From Stramentimicrobium sp964433555 (GTDB taxonomy: Bacteria > Atribacterota > Phoenicimicrobiia > Phoenicimicrobiales > Stramentimicrobiaceae), in assembly GCA_964433555.1 (NCBI GenBank), contig CAYSRG010000001.1, positions 124,001 through 188,000 on the forward strand: DNA of 64,000 nucleotides, given 5' to 3'. Position 1 is the first letter of the stretch. Each line of letters begins with the position of its first letter. The translations under genes and the position numbers were made by a program. The notes below the pieces were generated by a model, which worked only from the letters and a program-made list of their open reading frames with translations, had not been told where the DNA came from and did no database searches. This document shows positions 7,979 through 17,202 of this stretch, one piece after another.

Positions 7979-10786
7979 TCAACTATCATTTTCTTTTTCT
8001 AATACTGTTACACATTTCTGACAGATATTGGGATAACGTCTATCTAACCCTACTGTTTCAGAATAACACCAACATCTTTCACATTTTTGGCCTGGTGCAA
8101 CTCTTACAACTACAGAAAGTTCTGGAATTTCTTCTCCTGTAAAAGCATTTTCTTCAGAAATTTGCTCTTTAACAAAATATAAATTTACCTTTGAAACAAT
8201 AAAGAGCATTTCCAATTTATCATCAAATTGAATTAAATAATCATACAGGGATTTATCTTGGGTATATAGATCAACCTGTGCTTGTAACGAATTTCCAATA
8301 AGACCATCCTTTCTACGGATTTCCAGTGCTTTTAAAGCATCCTTTCTCACTGCCAGTAGCTTATCCCATTTCCTTTCCAGTTCTGTTTGTATCAATTCTG
8401 GATTCACTTCTGGCCAATTAGCTAAGAATACACTCTCTTCCTGTCTTGCAATATGGTTTAAAGCTTGCCATATTTCTTCTGCTGTAAAGCTCAATACTGG
8501 TGCAATCAATCGGCCTAAAGCATCTATTATTCTATATAGAACTGTCTGAGCAGCTCTGCGAGATATCGAATTACAATTTAAAACATAGATTCTATCTTTA
8601 ATAATATCCAGATAGAAGGAGCTTAAATTTAAAGTACAGAAATTATGAATATCATGATAGAAAGAATGAAACTCATATTGGTCATAATTTTCGGTAGTCT
8701 TCTTTATTAAATTCTGGAACTGGCTTAAGACAAGCTTATCAATTTCTTCTAACTGTTCATAAGTTACTGAATGTTGTTGGGGATTAAAATCATATAAATT
8801 CCCTAGAATGAAGCGAGAAGTATTTCTTATCTTGCGATAAATCTCAACCAATTGCTGCAATATTTTTTTAGAAATTCTTATGTCTTTTTTATAATCAGAA
8901 GAAGCCACCCATAGTCTTAAGATATCTGCTCCATACTGGTCAATGACCTCCTGAGGAGGAATAACATTACCGAGGGATTTAGACATCTTCCTGCCTTCCT
9001 CATCAACAGTAAATCCATGTGTTAAAACTGATTTATAAGGTGCCTGATTAAAGGCAGCCACAGCTGTTAAGAGTGAGGTTTGAAACCATCCACGATGCTG
9101 GTCAGAACCTTCCAGATATAATTCACAAGGCCAGTGCAGTTGTTTTCTATTCATCAGTACTGCTGCATGGCTGCAACCAGAATCAAACCAGACATCCATA
9201 ATGTCTTTTTCTTTCTCAAATTTAGTTCCCTGACAGTGGGGACATTGAAATCCCCTGGGGAGAATCTCTTCAGCGCTCATCTCAAACCAGGAATTTGATC
9301 CTTTTTCTTTAAACAATTCTTTTACCGCATGAATGGTTTCGGGAGTAATAACTATCTCTTTACATTTCTGGCAATAAAAAGCCGGTATGGGGACACCCCA
9401 TACTCGCTGACGGGAAATGCACCAATCAGTTCTTTCTTCGACCATGCCATATATTTTTTCTTTTCCCCAGATAGGAATCCATTGAACCTCATTAATGGCT
9501 TTTAAGGATTGCTCCCTAAATTTATCAACAGAAACAAACCACTGTTCTGTGGCTCGAAAAAGAATTGGATTCTTACATCGCCAGCAATGGGGATAAGAAT
9601 GCTTTATCTTTCCTGCTCCTAACAGGTATCCCTTCTCTCGTAAGGCTGTAATTATTCTTTTATTTCCTTCTCGATAGTCAAGTCCATTAAAAGGTCCGGC
9701 ATTTTCATTGAGTCTACCTTTGCTATCCAATACTGAAATCACGGGAAGCTCATATTTTATTCCAATCTCATAGTCTTCCTGTCCGTGTCCGGGTGCGGTG
9801 TGTACGCATCCAGTCCCTTCCTCCAAGTTAACATGCTTTCCTAATATAATAACAGAGTCTCTTTCCAGTAATGGATGTCTACATTTAATACCTTCAAAAA
9901 TACTACCTGGTTGCTCACTTAAAATCTTATAGTTAGTCAAGTCTATTTCTTTCATTACTTTTTCTATCAACCCAGTAGCAAGAATCAAGTAACCATGTTC
10001 TGTCTTTACCAGGCTATATTTTAAATCAGGATTAAAGGCAATGGCAAAGTTAGCTGGGATAGTCCATGGTGTAGTAGTCCATATTATCACATAAGTTTCT
10101 CTTTTTTCTGCTTCCGGAAATATTGAGCTTATATCATCTATAACTTCAAATTTGACATAAATAGAATCACTTACTTCATCACTATACTCAATTTCAGCGG
10201 CAGCTAGAGCGGTTTCACAGGAAGAACACCAGTAGACTGCTTTTAGTCCTTTGTAAATATAACCACGTTCATACATTTTTCCAAATACATCAATCTGAGT
10301 AGCCTCATACTCGGGTAAAAAGGTTAAGTAAGGATTTTCCCAATCAGCAATGACTCCTAATCTCTTAAACTCTTCCCTTTGAATATTGATATATTTTTTG
10401 GCATACTCCTGGCATTTTTCTCTTAATACCACCGGATCGATGTCGTTTATAGTTACATTAAGATCCCGACTTACTTTATGCTCAATAGGCATACCATGTG
10501 TATCCCAGCCTGGAACATAATAAGCGTTAAATCCTCTCATCCATTTAAATTTTGGTATAATATCTTTCAGTATCTTATTATAAGCAGTCCCAATGTGAAT
10601 ATTCCCATTAGCATAAGGCGGTCCATCATGTAAGATAAATTTTCTCCTATCACAATACTTGACTAACAATTTTTTATCAAGCTCTATATCTTGCCAAAAT
10701 TTAAGCATTTTTGGCTCTTCTTTTGGTAAATTAGCTTTCATTGAAAAATCAGTTTTTGGTAAATTAAGTGTTGTTTTAAAATCCAT
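7979..10786 (-). CDS. ileS: Isoleucyl-tRNA synthetase
   Basis: 935 residues, class I synthetase that charges tRNA-Ile. Motifs in order are the HIGH box in PPYANGNIHIGTAYN, the CP1 editing domain (TTPWTIPANFAI and a downstream histidine/aspartate region), KMSKS in GRKMSKSLGNVI, the anticodon-binding helical domain and a C-terminal zinc ribbon with CERCWC and CQKC. This is the bacterial type with the C-terminal zinc module. ATG 10786 gives the standard start MDFKTTLNLPKTDF and has AAAAGGGAG upstream, so an earlier in-frame ATG at 10807 is not preferred. A T-box leader upstream controls it. Confidence 0.97.
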   Translation of the reverse strand: MDFKTTLNLPKTDFSMKANLPKEEPKMLKFWQDIELDKKLLVKYCDRRKFILHDGPPYANGNIHIGTAYNKILKDIIPKFKWMRGFNAYYVPGWDTHGMPIEHKVSRDLNVTINDIDPVVLREKCQEYAKKYINIQREEFKRLGVIADWENPYLTFLPEYEATQIDVFGKMYERGYIYKGLKAVYWCSSCETALAAAEIEYSDEVSDSIYVKFEVIDDISSIFPEAEKRETYVIIWTTTPWTIPANFAIAFNPDLKYSLVKTEHGYLILATGLIEKVMKEIDLTNYKILSEQPGSIFEGIKCRHPLLERDSVIILGKHVNLEEGTGCVHTAPGHGQEDYEIGIKYELPVISVLDSKGRLNENAGPFNGLDYREGNKRIITALREKGYLLGAGKIKHSYPHCWRCKNPILFRATEQWFVSVDKFREQSLKAINEVQWIPIWGKEKIYGMVEERTDWCISRQRVWGVPIPAFYCQKCKEIVITPETIHAVKELFKEKGSNSWFEMSAEEILPRGFQCPHCQGTKFEKEKDIMDVWFDSGCSHAAVLMNRKQLHWPCELYLEGSDQHRGWFQTSLLTAVAAFNQAPYKSVLTHGFTVDEEGRKMSKSLGNVIPPQEVIDQYGADILRLWVASSDYKKDIRISKKILQQLVEIYRKIRNTSRFILGNLYDFNPQQHSVTYEQLEEIDKLVLSQFQNLIKKTTENYDQYEFHSFYHDIHNFCTLNLSSFYLDIIKDRIYVLNCNSISRRAAQTVLYRIIDALGRLIAPVLSFTAEEIWQALNHIARQEESVFLANWPEVNPELIQTELERKWDKLLAVRKDALKALEIRRKDGLIGNSLQAQVDLYTQDKSLYDYLIQFDDKLEMLFIVSKVNLYFVKEQISEENAFTGEEIPELSVVVRVAPGQKCERCWCYSETVGLDRRYPNICQKCVTVLEKENDS

Positions 10787-10871
10787 AACTAACTCCCTTT
10801 TCCTCATAAGATTAGAAATTAATTTAATTTCATCATATATTTATTATTTTAGATACTAATCTCCAGATATA

Positions 10872-11155
10872 AAATAAAAACCCCTTGCCGGCAAAGGGCA
10901 AGAGGTTAACACTTCCTGCGGTACCACCTTAATTTTTTACCTATAGTTTCATGAATAACCGTAAAGACCTATCATCACAAAAATCGAAGTAAAGATTAAA
11001 CTGATGTGAATGAAACTATAATACTTTCTAGGAAGAATGCTAAGCATTCATCCATCTCTTGCTTTAACGGTGCAACCGTCTTGACTTATTATTATCCTTT
11101 CAGTCAAAATATCAGAGGTGATTTTGGGTATTTTTATTACCTACTCTTCCTCAAT
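10872..11155 (-). ncRNA. T-box riboswitch leader of ileS
   Basis: Read on the minus strand. The T-box core GGTGGTACCGC (10918-10928) is followed by a terminator: 9-bp stem CCTCTTGCC/GGCAAGGGG (10881-10905) and a T-run. Upstream, Stem I starts GGAAGAGTAGG (carrying the AGUA motif) and closes with TTCTTCC, and a long helix pairs CTATAGTTTCAT with ATGAAACTATA. T-box leaders sense uncharged tRNA; placed before ileS this one should sense tRNA-Ile. I could not assign the specifier codon with confidence. Confidence 0.93.
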
Positions 11156-11313
11156 TTCATTGTTTGCCAAAACAAAGATCACTAGAATTTTAACATTATC
11201 CCTTAATTTTTATATTTTTGAATTTATAATTAATTCTATATAATCGAAATATTGTTAATGATTATAATAATTATTTACTATAAGGTCAATATTTTATGAG
11301 CATCCTTTTTTAT

Positions 11314-11886
11314 CTAATCAATATTCTTATTCTGAATATCTTCGATATCCTGATCTTGTTCAGGATACAATTTCATTTTCAAGTTTTCAATAGATTTATC
11401 CTGAATATAACTGGAAGCTATTTCCCTCTCTGCCCCTTCCGAAATCTCTTCCTCAAGCATACGAATATGCAGTTTTAAAGTGTTTTTCAGTTTCTCTAAT
11501 ATAATAAATTTCTTCTTCTTTAAAGCTACAATTTCATTGTTTATATCTAATATTTCCTGCTTAGCCCTTTGTTTGATTTTCTCAGCTTCAATTTTAGCAC
11601 TATCTATTATAGCTTGAGCCTCTTTTTGCACACTTTCTTTAATACTGGAAGCACTCTGCTGGGCATTAACTAAAGCGCTCCTCAAAGTCTCCTCCATTCT
11701 AGAATATTCTTCTAACCTGGCTTGTAGTTTTTCTGTCTCTTCCTTATTCTTAATATTTTCATTAAGTACTTCTTCATAGTCTTTAGCAATCCTATCTAAA
11801 AAATTATCAACCTCTTCCTCGTTATATCCTCTAAAAGACCTACCAAACTGTTGTTGTTCAATGTCCATAGGAGTAATTCTCATCAA
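11314..11886 (-). CDS. divIVA: DivIVA domain protein
   Basis: 190 residues. DivIVA proteins bind curved membrane at poles and septa and recruit division or growth factors. The N-terminal membrane-binding motif is clear (ITPMDIEQQQFGRSFRGYNEEEVDNFLDRI), followed by a long coiled coil and a variable acidic C-terminus. GGAGGG lies upstream of two consecutive ATGs, so translation could begin at 11886 or one codon later. It follows yggT and phoU, a familiar division-linked neighbourhood. Confidence 0.92.
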   Translation of the reverse strand: MMRITPMDIEQQQFGRSFRGYNEEEVDNFLDRIAKDYEEVLNENIKNKEETEKLQARLEEYSRMEETLRSALVNAQQSASSIKESVQKEAQAIIDSAKIEAEKIKQRAKQEILDINNEIVALKKKKFIILEKLKNTLKLHIRMLEEEISEGAEREIASSYIQDKSIENLKMKLYPEQDQDIEDIQNKNID

Positions 11887-11945
11887 TTACCCTCCTTCTC
11901 TTTGCAGTCTATTTTTTTATCTCTCATATTCTGCCATCTAACTTA

Positions 11946-12215
11946 TTAATAATATAAATTTACAATAAGTCTTATCAAAGATGTCCTGAGTAAATTTAGC
12001 AAAAAAAAGACAATAATAGGTGATAAATCAATTCCCATTCCACCCAATGATATTACTATACGAAAAGGAGCCAAAATCGGCTCAGTAACTTTATAGATAA
12101 ATCGGACAATGGGATTGTTATGATCAACCTGTACCCAGGATAAAAATATTCTGGCTAAAATAATGTAACTATATATTCTAAATAAATAATTGATTATATT
12201 AATAATAAATACCAT
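11946..12215 (-). CDS. yggT: YggT family membrane protein
   Basis: 89 residues with two hydrophobic segments. YggT-family proteins are inner-membrane proteins linked to osmotic stress in E. coli and to division-site function in Gram-positives and cyanobacteria. The family pattern RIFLSWVQVDHNNPIVRFIY followed by TEPILAPFR is visible. Placed directly before divIVA, the usual arrangement. Function beyond membrane location is not established. Confidence 0.9.
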   Translation of the reverse strand: MVFIINIINYLFRIYSYIILARIFLSWVQVDHNNPIVRFIYKVTEPILAPFRIVISLGGMGIDLSPIIVFFLLNLLRTSLIRLIVNLYY

Positions 12216-12229
12216 ATGTTCTTCTTTAT

Positions 12230-12934
12230 TCAGTCCATCTCTTCCTGAGGTGTTATTCTTTGTTTCATTCTTTCCCCGTTAACAATATATACCACTCTCT
12301 CTGCTAAATTAGTAGCATGATCACCTATTCTTTCCAGGTTATCGGAAATAAAAATCAGGTGAATTCCCCTGCTGATGGTATGAGGATCTTCCAGCATAAA
12401 AGTAAGCAACTCTCGAAAAATCTGCTGATTTAACTGATCTACTAACCTATCCTGATCCCAGACCGATTTAGCTAAATCAACATTCCCACTCAAGTAGGCA
12501 TCAAGACTATCTTTGAGCATACTTTGTGTTATTTCCGCCATCCTGGGAATATCAATTAAGGGTTTGACTAATGGTTTTGAGGACAGATACTGGCTTGCTA
12601 CTGAAATATTTACTGCCCTATCACCAACTCTCTCTAATTCAGAAATTGCTTTCATTCCACAGGTTATAACACGTAATTTTTTAGATACCGGGTGTTTTAA
12701 AGCAATTAATTGCAAGCATTGTTCTTCAATATCGAGCTCCATCCGGTCAATCTTTTCATCACTATCAATCACCTGCTGTGCCAGTTGCTGGTCTTGGTTA
12801 ATCAATGATTGTATGGAGTATTCCAAGGAATTCAATACTAAGCCAGACATTTCTCTTAAACTATCCCGTAACTGTGACAATTCACCATTAAACAATGTTA
12901 TCAACTCTTTATCTTCATTATTATTTTTATTCAT
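12230..12934 (-). CDS. phoU: PhoU-like phosphate regulator
   Basis: 234 residues, all-helical, with two PhoU repeats. PhoU links the Pst phosphate transporter to PhoR signalling and sets phosphate homeostasis. Metal-binding family patterns EKIDRMELDIEEQCLQL and the ERVGDRAVNIS / ERIGDHATNLAE pair mark the two repeats. No pst or pho genes are nearby, so this copy could act alone or with a distant transporter. Only 14 bp separates it from yggT, suggesting cotranscription. Confidence 0.92.
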   Translation of the reverse strand: MNKNNNEDKELITLFNGELSQLRDSLREMSGLVLNSLEYSIQSLINQDQQLAQQVIDSDEKIDRMELDIEEQCLQLIALKHPVSKKLRVITCGMKAISELERVGDRAVNISVASQYLSSKPLVKPLIDIPRMAEITQSMLKDSLDAYLSGNVDLAKSVWDQDRLVDQLNQQIFRELLTFMLEDPHTISRGIHLIFISDNLERIGDHATNLAERVVYIVNGERMKQRITPQEEMD

Positions 12935-13054
12935 ATGGCTTTTCTTTCTGTAATTATATCTAACTTATAATTGATATCATTCAACTATATATAATTAGAA
13001 CTTGCATATACTATAACAAAAAAGAATCCTTTTTTCAATTAATTTAAATCAATA

Positions 13055-13525
13055 GGATATTCCAGGGGAATCCTTCCCCTGGAGAACCCCTTTATTAGTA
13101 TATAGTATACCGTACTCAGTATATTGTTTAACGTTAATTTGGTCGTTAGTAGTTGTTAGTTGGAATTAGTATTTATTATCTGGTATTTGGTTCTTAGAGT
13201 AAAGTGGTTTCAGGTTTTTGGTTTTCAGATTAAATCTCCTCGGGTAAAAGCGGATGAGATTGCCTCAATGCTTTGCTCATCGCAAGGACCAAACAGGAAA
13301 AATGCTCCTGGTAACAACAGAAAAGGGGAAAGACTCTTTACAATGACCATTTGGTTATGAGTCATGCGTATTGCGTGAATCATAGATAAATGTTATACCC
13401 AAAGATGTTTAACCAAAAACTAAAACCTTGAACTATTAACTGCAAGGTCCTTGCGAACACTGGTTAAGCGGTACGTGGCAATCTCATACAGTTATTCCCC
13501 TATAAACATTATGCTGTTAAAATTT
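13055..13525. repeat. Dispersed intergenic repeat, copy C (full length)
   Basis: About 470 bp between livF and phoU. Order of parts: palindrome AGGGGAATCCTTCCCCT; TTATTAGTATATAGTATACC; TTAACGTTAATTTGG; GGTTCTTAGAGTAAAGTGGT; GGTTTTCAG; GAGATTGCCTC...ATCGCAAGGACC; GCGTGAATCATAGATAA; AACCAAAAACTAAAACC; AGGTCCTTGCGAACACTGG...GGCAATCTCA; TTATTCCCCTATAAA. The two GCAATCTC-type blocks are inverted to one another. Outside the repeat, 12935-13054 and 13526-13671 hold nothing recognised. Confidence 0.85.
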
Positions 13526-13671
13526 ATTTCTCTCACAATATACTCTCTCTGAAGGGAATAGGTTATGATAAATAAAGAAAACCAATGACTTAATCAGGCT
13601 TCATATGTTTCTCTGTAACTTTTTGTCAATGGTTTTAGGTTCTCATTTCCTTATCGATTATTTTGACAATC

Positions 13672-14421
13672 TTAGCTTATTCTATTCTTATTTCTTTGTA
13701 ATGCCGCTCCACCAAGATAGGCTTCCTGAACCTTTTTGTTATTCTTTAGTTCTGAGCTAGAACCACTTATGGTAATATTTCCGGTTTCCAGTACATAACC
13801 TCGGTGAGAAATGGCCAGGGCTTTCCGGGCATTTTGCTCCACCAGTAGAATAGCAACTCCTTGTTCATTTATCTCTCTAATAATCTTAAAGATCTGCTTT
13901 ACTAATATAGGAGCTAAGCCCAGAGAAGGTTCATCTAAAAGCAGAAGCTTAGGATCACTCATTAATCCCCTACCAATTGCCAGCATCTGCTGTTCTCCTC
14001 CAGACAGAGTACCGGCTAACTGATTTTTCCTCTGTTTCAGAATGGGAAAGAGATTGTAAACCCTTTCTTTTCGCTCTAAAACAAGTTGTCGATTACTTCG
14101 GCGGTTAAAGGCTCCTAAATTTAAATTTTCTTCTACAGAGAGGGTAGCAAATACCCTTCTGCCTTCCGGTACATGTGAAATTCCATCAATAACAATGCGG
14201 TAGGCTTCAGTGTTTTTTAATGATTTATTAATAAAAGACATCTCCCCTTTATGAATGGGTATTAAACCGGATATGGCTCTTAATAATGTGCTTTTGCCCG
14301 CACCATTTGCTCCTAAAACTGTAACAATCTCACCTGGATTAACCTCCAGGGAAATCCCTTTTAAGGCTTTAATGGAACCATAATTAATATGAAGGTTTTC
14401 TATTTTCAATAGATTATCCAT
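13672..14421 (-). CDS. livF: Branched-chain amino acid-type ABC transporter ATPase, LivF
   Basis: 249 residues. Cytoplasmic ATPase of a LIV-type importer. Walker A GANGAGKST, signature LSGGEQQMLAIGRGL and Walker B KLLLLDEPSLGLAP are all intact, and the LivF-specific ISHVPEGRRVFATLSVEENL stretch separates it from LivG. The start overlaps the livG stop as TGATG. Last gene of the transporter set. True substrate is unknown; LIV-type systems also carry amides, urea and betaines. Confidence 0.95.
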   Translation of the reverse strand: MDNLLKIENLHINYGSIKALKGISLEVNPGEIVTVLGANGAGKSTLLRAISGLIPIHKGEMSFINKSLKNTEAYRIVIDGISHVPEGRRVFATLSVEENLNLGAFNRRSNRQLVLERKERVYNLFPILKQRKNQLAGTLSGGEQQMLAIGRGLMSDPKLLLLDEPSLGLAPILVKQIFKIIREINEQGVAILLVEQNARKALAISHRGYVLETGNITISGSSSELKNNKKVQEAYLGGAALQRNKNRIS

Positions 14422-15215
14422 CAGGAATAGCCTTCCTCCTCTTCCTCTTTTCCTAAATAAGCCTCAATAACAATGGGATTATTATAAATTTCTTCCGGCT
14501 TACCTTCGGCAATTTTTTTACCTTCATCCATTACCGTTACCAAATCAGAAATCCCCATAACTACATTCATATCATGTTCTATTAACAAAATTGTTAAATT
14601 ATCTCTGAGTAGATTATCTAAAAAACTCATAAGCTCTTCAGTTTCTTTATCATTAAGACCACTACTTGGCTCATCTAATATTAATAAATCAGGATCACTT
14701 GCTAGAGCTCGAGCAATCTCTAACATCCTCTGGTTACCATAGGCAATATTTTTAGCCAGTTCATGTTTATGATTAGATAAACCCACTTGCTCTAACCTAT
14801 TCTCAGCAATTTCCATTATTTTCTGCTCCTCTTTAAGCTGAGATGTTGTTCTAAAAATAGAGTGCCACATTCCTGAACTACTTCTGGCATGCTGACCAGC
14901 CATAACATTCTCCAGACAGGTCATATTTGGAAACAGCCTGATATTTTGAAAAGTACGGGCAATGCCTTTGAATAATATTTGATGAGGTTTAAGTCCAAAC
15001 AATCTTTCCCCTTTAAAGAAATATTCGCCATCATCCGGTTGATAAATACCGGTAATTACATTAAATACTGTGGTTTTACCAGCCCCATTCGGACCAATTA
15101 TACTGCTGATTTTACCTTTAGTGACTTTTAAATCAAATTGGTTCACAGCAATAAGTCCACCGAAACGTTTTGTTAGTTTCTTTGTTTCCAGTATAATAGC
15201 ATTTTTTCCCGTCAT
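14421..15215 (-). CDS. livG: Branched-chain amino acid-type ABC transporter ATPase, LivG
   Basis: 264 residues. Second ATPase of the same importer. Walker A GPNGAGKTT, the LivG marker GIARTFQNIRLFPNMTCLENVM, signature region AYGNQRMLEIARALASDP and Walker B LLILDEPSSGLN are present, and the C-terminal EAYLGKEEEE extension is typical. Signature Gly/Ser are altered (YGNQRM) as commonly seen in LivG. Lies between livM and livF with no gap to livF. Confidence 0.95.
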   Translation of the reverse strand: MTGKNAIILETKKLTKRFGGLIAVNQFDLKVTKGKISSIIGPNGAGKTTVFNVITGIYQPDDGEYFFKGERLFGLKPHQILFKGIARTFQNIRLFPNMTCLENVMAGQHARSSSGMWHSIFRTTSQLKEEQKIMEIAENRLEQVGLSNHKHELAKNIAYGNQRMLEIARALASDPDLLILDEPSSGLNDKETEELMSFLDNLLRDNLTILLIEHDMNVVMGISDLVTVMDEGKKIAEGKPEEIYNNPIVIEAYLGKEEEEEGYS

Positions 15216-15240
15216 TTTTTACCTTTCCCGTATCTTTATA

Positions 15241-16248
15241 TTATATTTCACCCTGGTCAGCTTTTATTAAAATTGATGTAGTTTGAATTCTTCCCCTCTG
15301 CCTAGGCCACACGCCTCCAGGCCTAAACATCATCATTATAATCATTACTGCTCCAAAGAAAAGCATGCGATATTGAGCAAAGGCTTGAAATATCTCAGGG
15401 AAAAGAGAAATGGCAGCTGCCCCAATAAATATACCTGGTATAGAACCCATCCCGCCTATTAATACTATGCAAAATAACAAACATGATTCCATAAAAGTAA
15501 AACTCTCTGGGGAAACAATCATTAGTTTGGTAGCATAAATACTCCCGGCTACTCCTGCTAAAGCAGCACCTAGTACAAAGGCTAATAATTTGTAATATCT
15601 AACATCAATTCCGGATGCTTCTGCTGCAATTACATCTTCTCGAACATAGTTCCATGCTCTGCCGATTCTAGAATTCTGCAGTCTAATTAGAGCCACAACA
15701 CTCAGTCCTACTACAATCCAAACATAATAATAAAACTTCAGACAATTATTTATTATCAACCAGCTACCTATGGCTGGAAAACAAATTCCGAAAACACCAT
15801 TGGGACCACCGGTTAAACCAAAGGGATTATTAAGCAAGGTTAATCGAATAATTTCTCCCATGCCTATAGTAACAATACATAAATAATCCCCCCTTAAATG
15901 AATGATGGGAGAACAAACCAGATAAGCAAAAATCGCGGCAGCAATAGCACTAATTGGCAATAATAGTAATACCGGGATTCCAAAACTGGTATTTAAGATA
16001 GCGGTAGTATATGCCCCAATAGCAGCAAAGCCCATATGCCCTAAATCAAACAAACCTACTTCTCCCAAAACAATGTTTAAACTAAGACCTAATAAGGTAT
16101 AAATTCCAAAGAAAAAGGCTACATCAATAATATAATCATTTTTTATCACCAGGGGAAATAAAAGAAATGATATTATTACTATAATAACAAACCAATTACT
16201 CTTTATATTGAACTTATTCACCTGACTTTTTACACTTTTTGCCATCAT
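15241..16248 (-). CDS. livM: Branched-chain amino acid-type ABC transporter permease, LivM
   Basis: 335 residues, strongly hydrophobic with roughly nine membrane spans. Family landmarks are LGLSLNIVLGEVGLFDLGHMGFAAIGAY and the ATPase-contact region with RIGRAWNYVREDVIAAEASGI (EAA-like). Second permease of the importer, 9 bp after livH and followed by livG. Confidence 0.94.
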   Translation of the reverse strand: MMAKSVKSQVNKFNIKSNWFVIIVIISFLLFPLVIKNDYIIDVAFFFGIYTLLGLSLNIVLGEVGLFDLGHMGFAAIGAYTTAILNTSFGIPVLLLLPISAIAAAIFAYLVCSPIIHLRGDYLCIVTIGMGEIIRLTLLNNPFGLTGGPNGVFGICFPAIGSWLIINNCLKFYYYVWIVVGLSVVALIRLQNSRIGRAWNYVREDVIAAEASGIDVRYYKLLAFVLGAALAGVAGSIYATKLMIVSPESFTFMESCLLFCIVLIGGMGSIPGIFIGAAAISLFPEIFQAFAQYRMLFFGAVMIIMMMFRPGGVWPRQRGRIQTTSILIKADQGEI

Positions 16249-16257
16249 ATATGGTAC

Positions 16258-17169
16258 CTACACCTTCTCAGCAATTTTTTCACCAAGAATACCGGTTGGC
16301 CTAAAGATTAATACCAATATTAAGACTAAAAAAACAAATACATCTTTGTAAGCGGTTGAAACATACGTTGAACCAAGCATTTCTAGTACCCCTAGAATTA
16401 ATCCCCCAATCATTGCTCCAGGAATATTGCCAATACCACCTAAAATTGTAGCAGTAAAAGCTTTTAAACCAAAATTCCAACCCATAATAAAACTAATCTT
16501 TCGATAATACATACCTACCATTACACCAGCAGTTCCTCCTAGAGCAGGGCCAAGGGCAAAGATAAAAAAGATGATTAAATTAATGTTTATACCCATTAAA
16601 GCAGCGGTCTCCCTGTCTAAAGCTGAAGCTCTGATAGCAGCACCAAAGGTGGTTTTTTGAACAATATAATATAGAATCCCCATTAACAGAAAAGAGAGAA
16701 GCAAAATAATTATTTGTAAGATATTAATTCTAAAACCAGCAATATTTAATATGTATCCCGGAATAACCTCAGAGGTATAAGCCTGTGGACGTGGCCCCCA
16801 AATAACCATAATGGCATTTTGAATAAAAATTGAGGCACCTAAGGCCGATACCACTGCTGGCAATCTGCCAGCTGGGTATATGGGGCGATAGGCAATTCTT
16901 TCCACCACTATACCTAAAATACCGGTTCCGATTGCGGCTATTAACATAGCCGCAATCATACCGCCCCATACGCCTAAGGTAGAAGTAACATAGGATATCC
17001 CCATTACTAATAAAGTGTATCCTAAATAGGAACCAAAGGTAAAGAAATCACCATGGGCAAAATTAATTAATTTCATCACTCCATAAACCATTGAATAGCC
17101 CATAGCAATAAGGGAATAAAATGATCCAATGGTTAATCCATTTAACAGCTGTTCAATAACTATTTTCAT
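16258..17169 (-). CDS. livH: Branched-chain amino acid-type ABC transporter permease, LivH
   Basis: 303 residues with about eight membrane spans. LivH landmarks are LLNGLTIGSFYSLIAMGYSM with VYGVMKLINFAHGDFF, and the coupling segment GAAIRASALDRETAALMGIN. Forms the permease pair with LivM. It starts 33 bp after livK. Confidence 0.95.
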   Translation of the reverse strand: MKIVIEQLLNGLTIGSFYSLIAMGYSMVYGVMKLINFAHGDFFTFGSYLGYTLLVMGISYVTSTLGVWGGMIAAMLIAAIGTGILGIVVERIAYRPIYPAGRLPAVVSALGASIFIQNAIMVIWGPRPQAYTSEVIPGYILNIAGFRINILQIIILLLSFLLMGILYYIVQKTTFGAAIRASALDRETAALMGININLIIFFIFALGPALGGTAGVMVGMYYRKISFIMGWNFGLKAFTATILGGIGNIPGAMIGGLILGVLEMLGSTYVSTAYKDVFVFLVLILVLIFRPTGILGEKIAEKV

Positions 17170-17202
17170 AGAGCAAACCTTCTACCTCAAAAAAATTATT
17201 CA

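Noticed and set aside
11041..11155. Specifier codon of the ileS T-box
   Set aside because: An AUU near the base of Stem I is possible, but the loop layout was not clear enough by eye to claim it.
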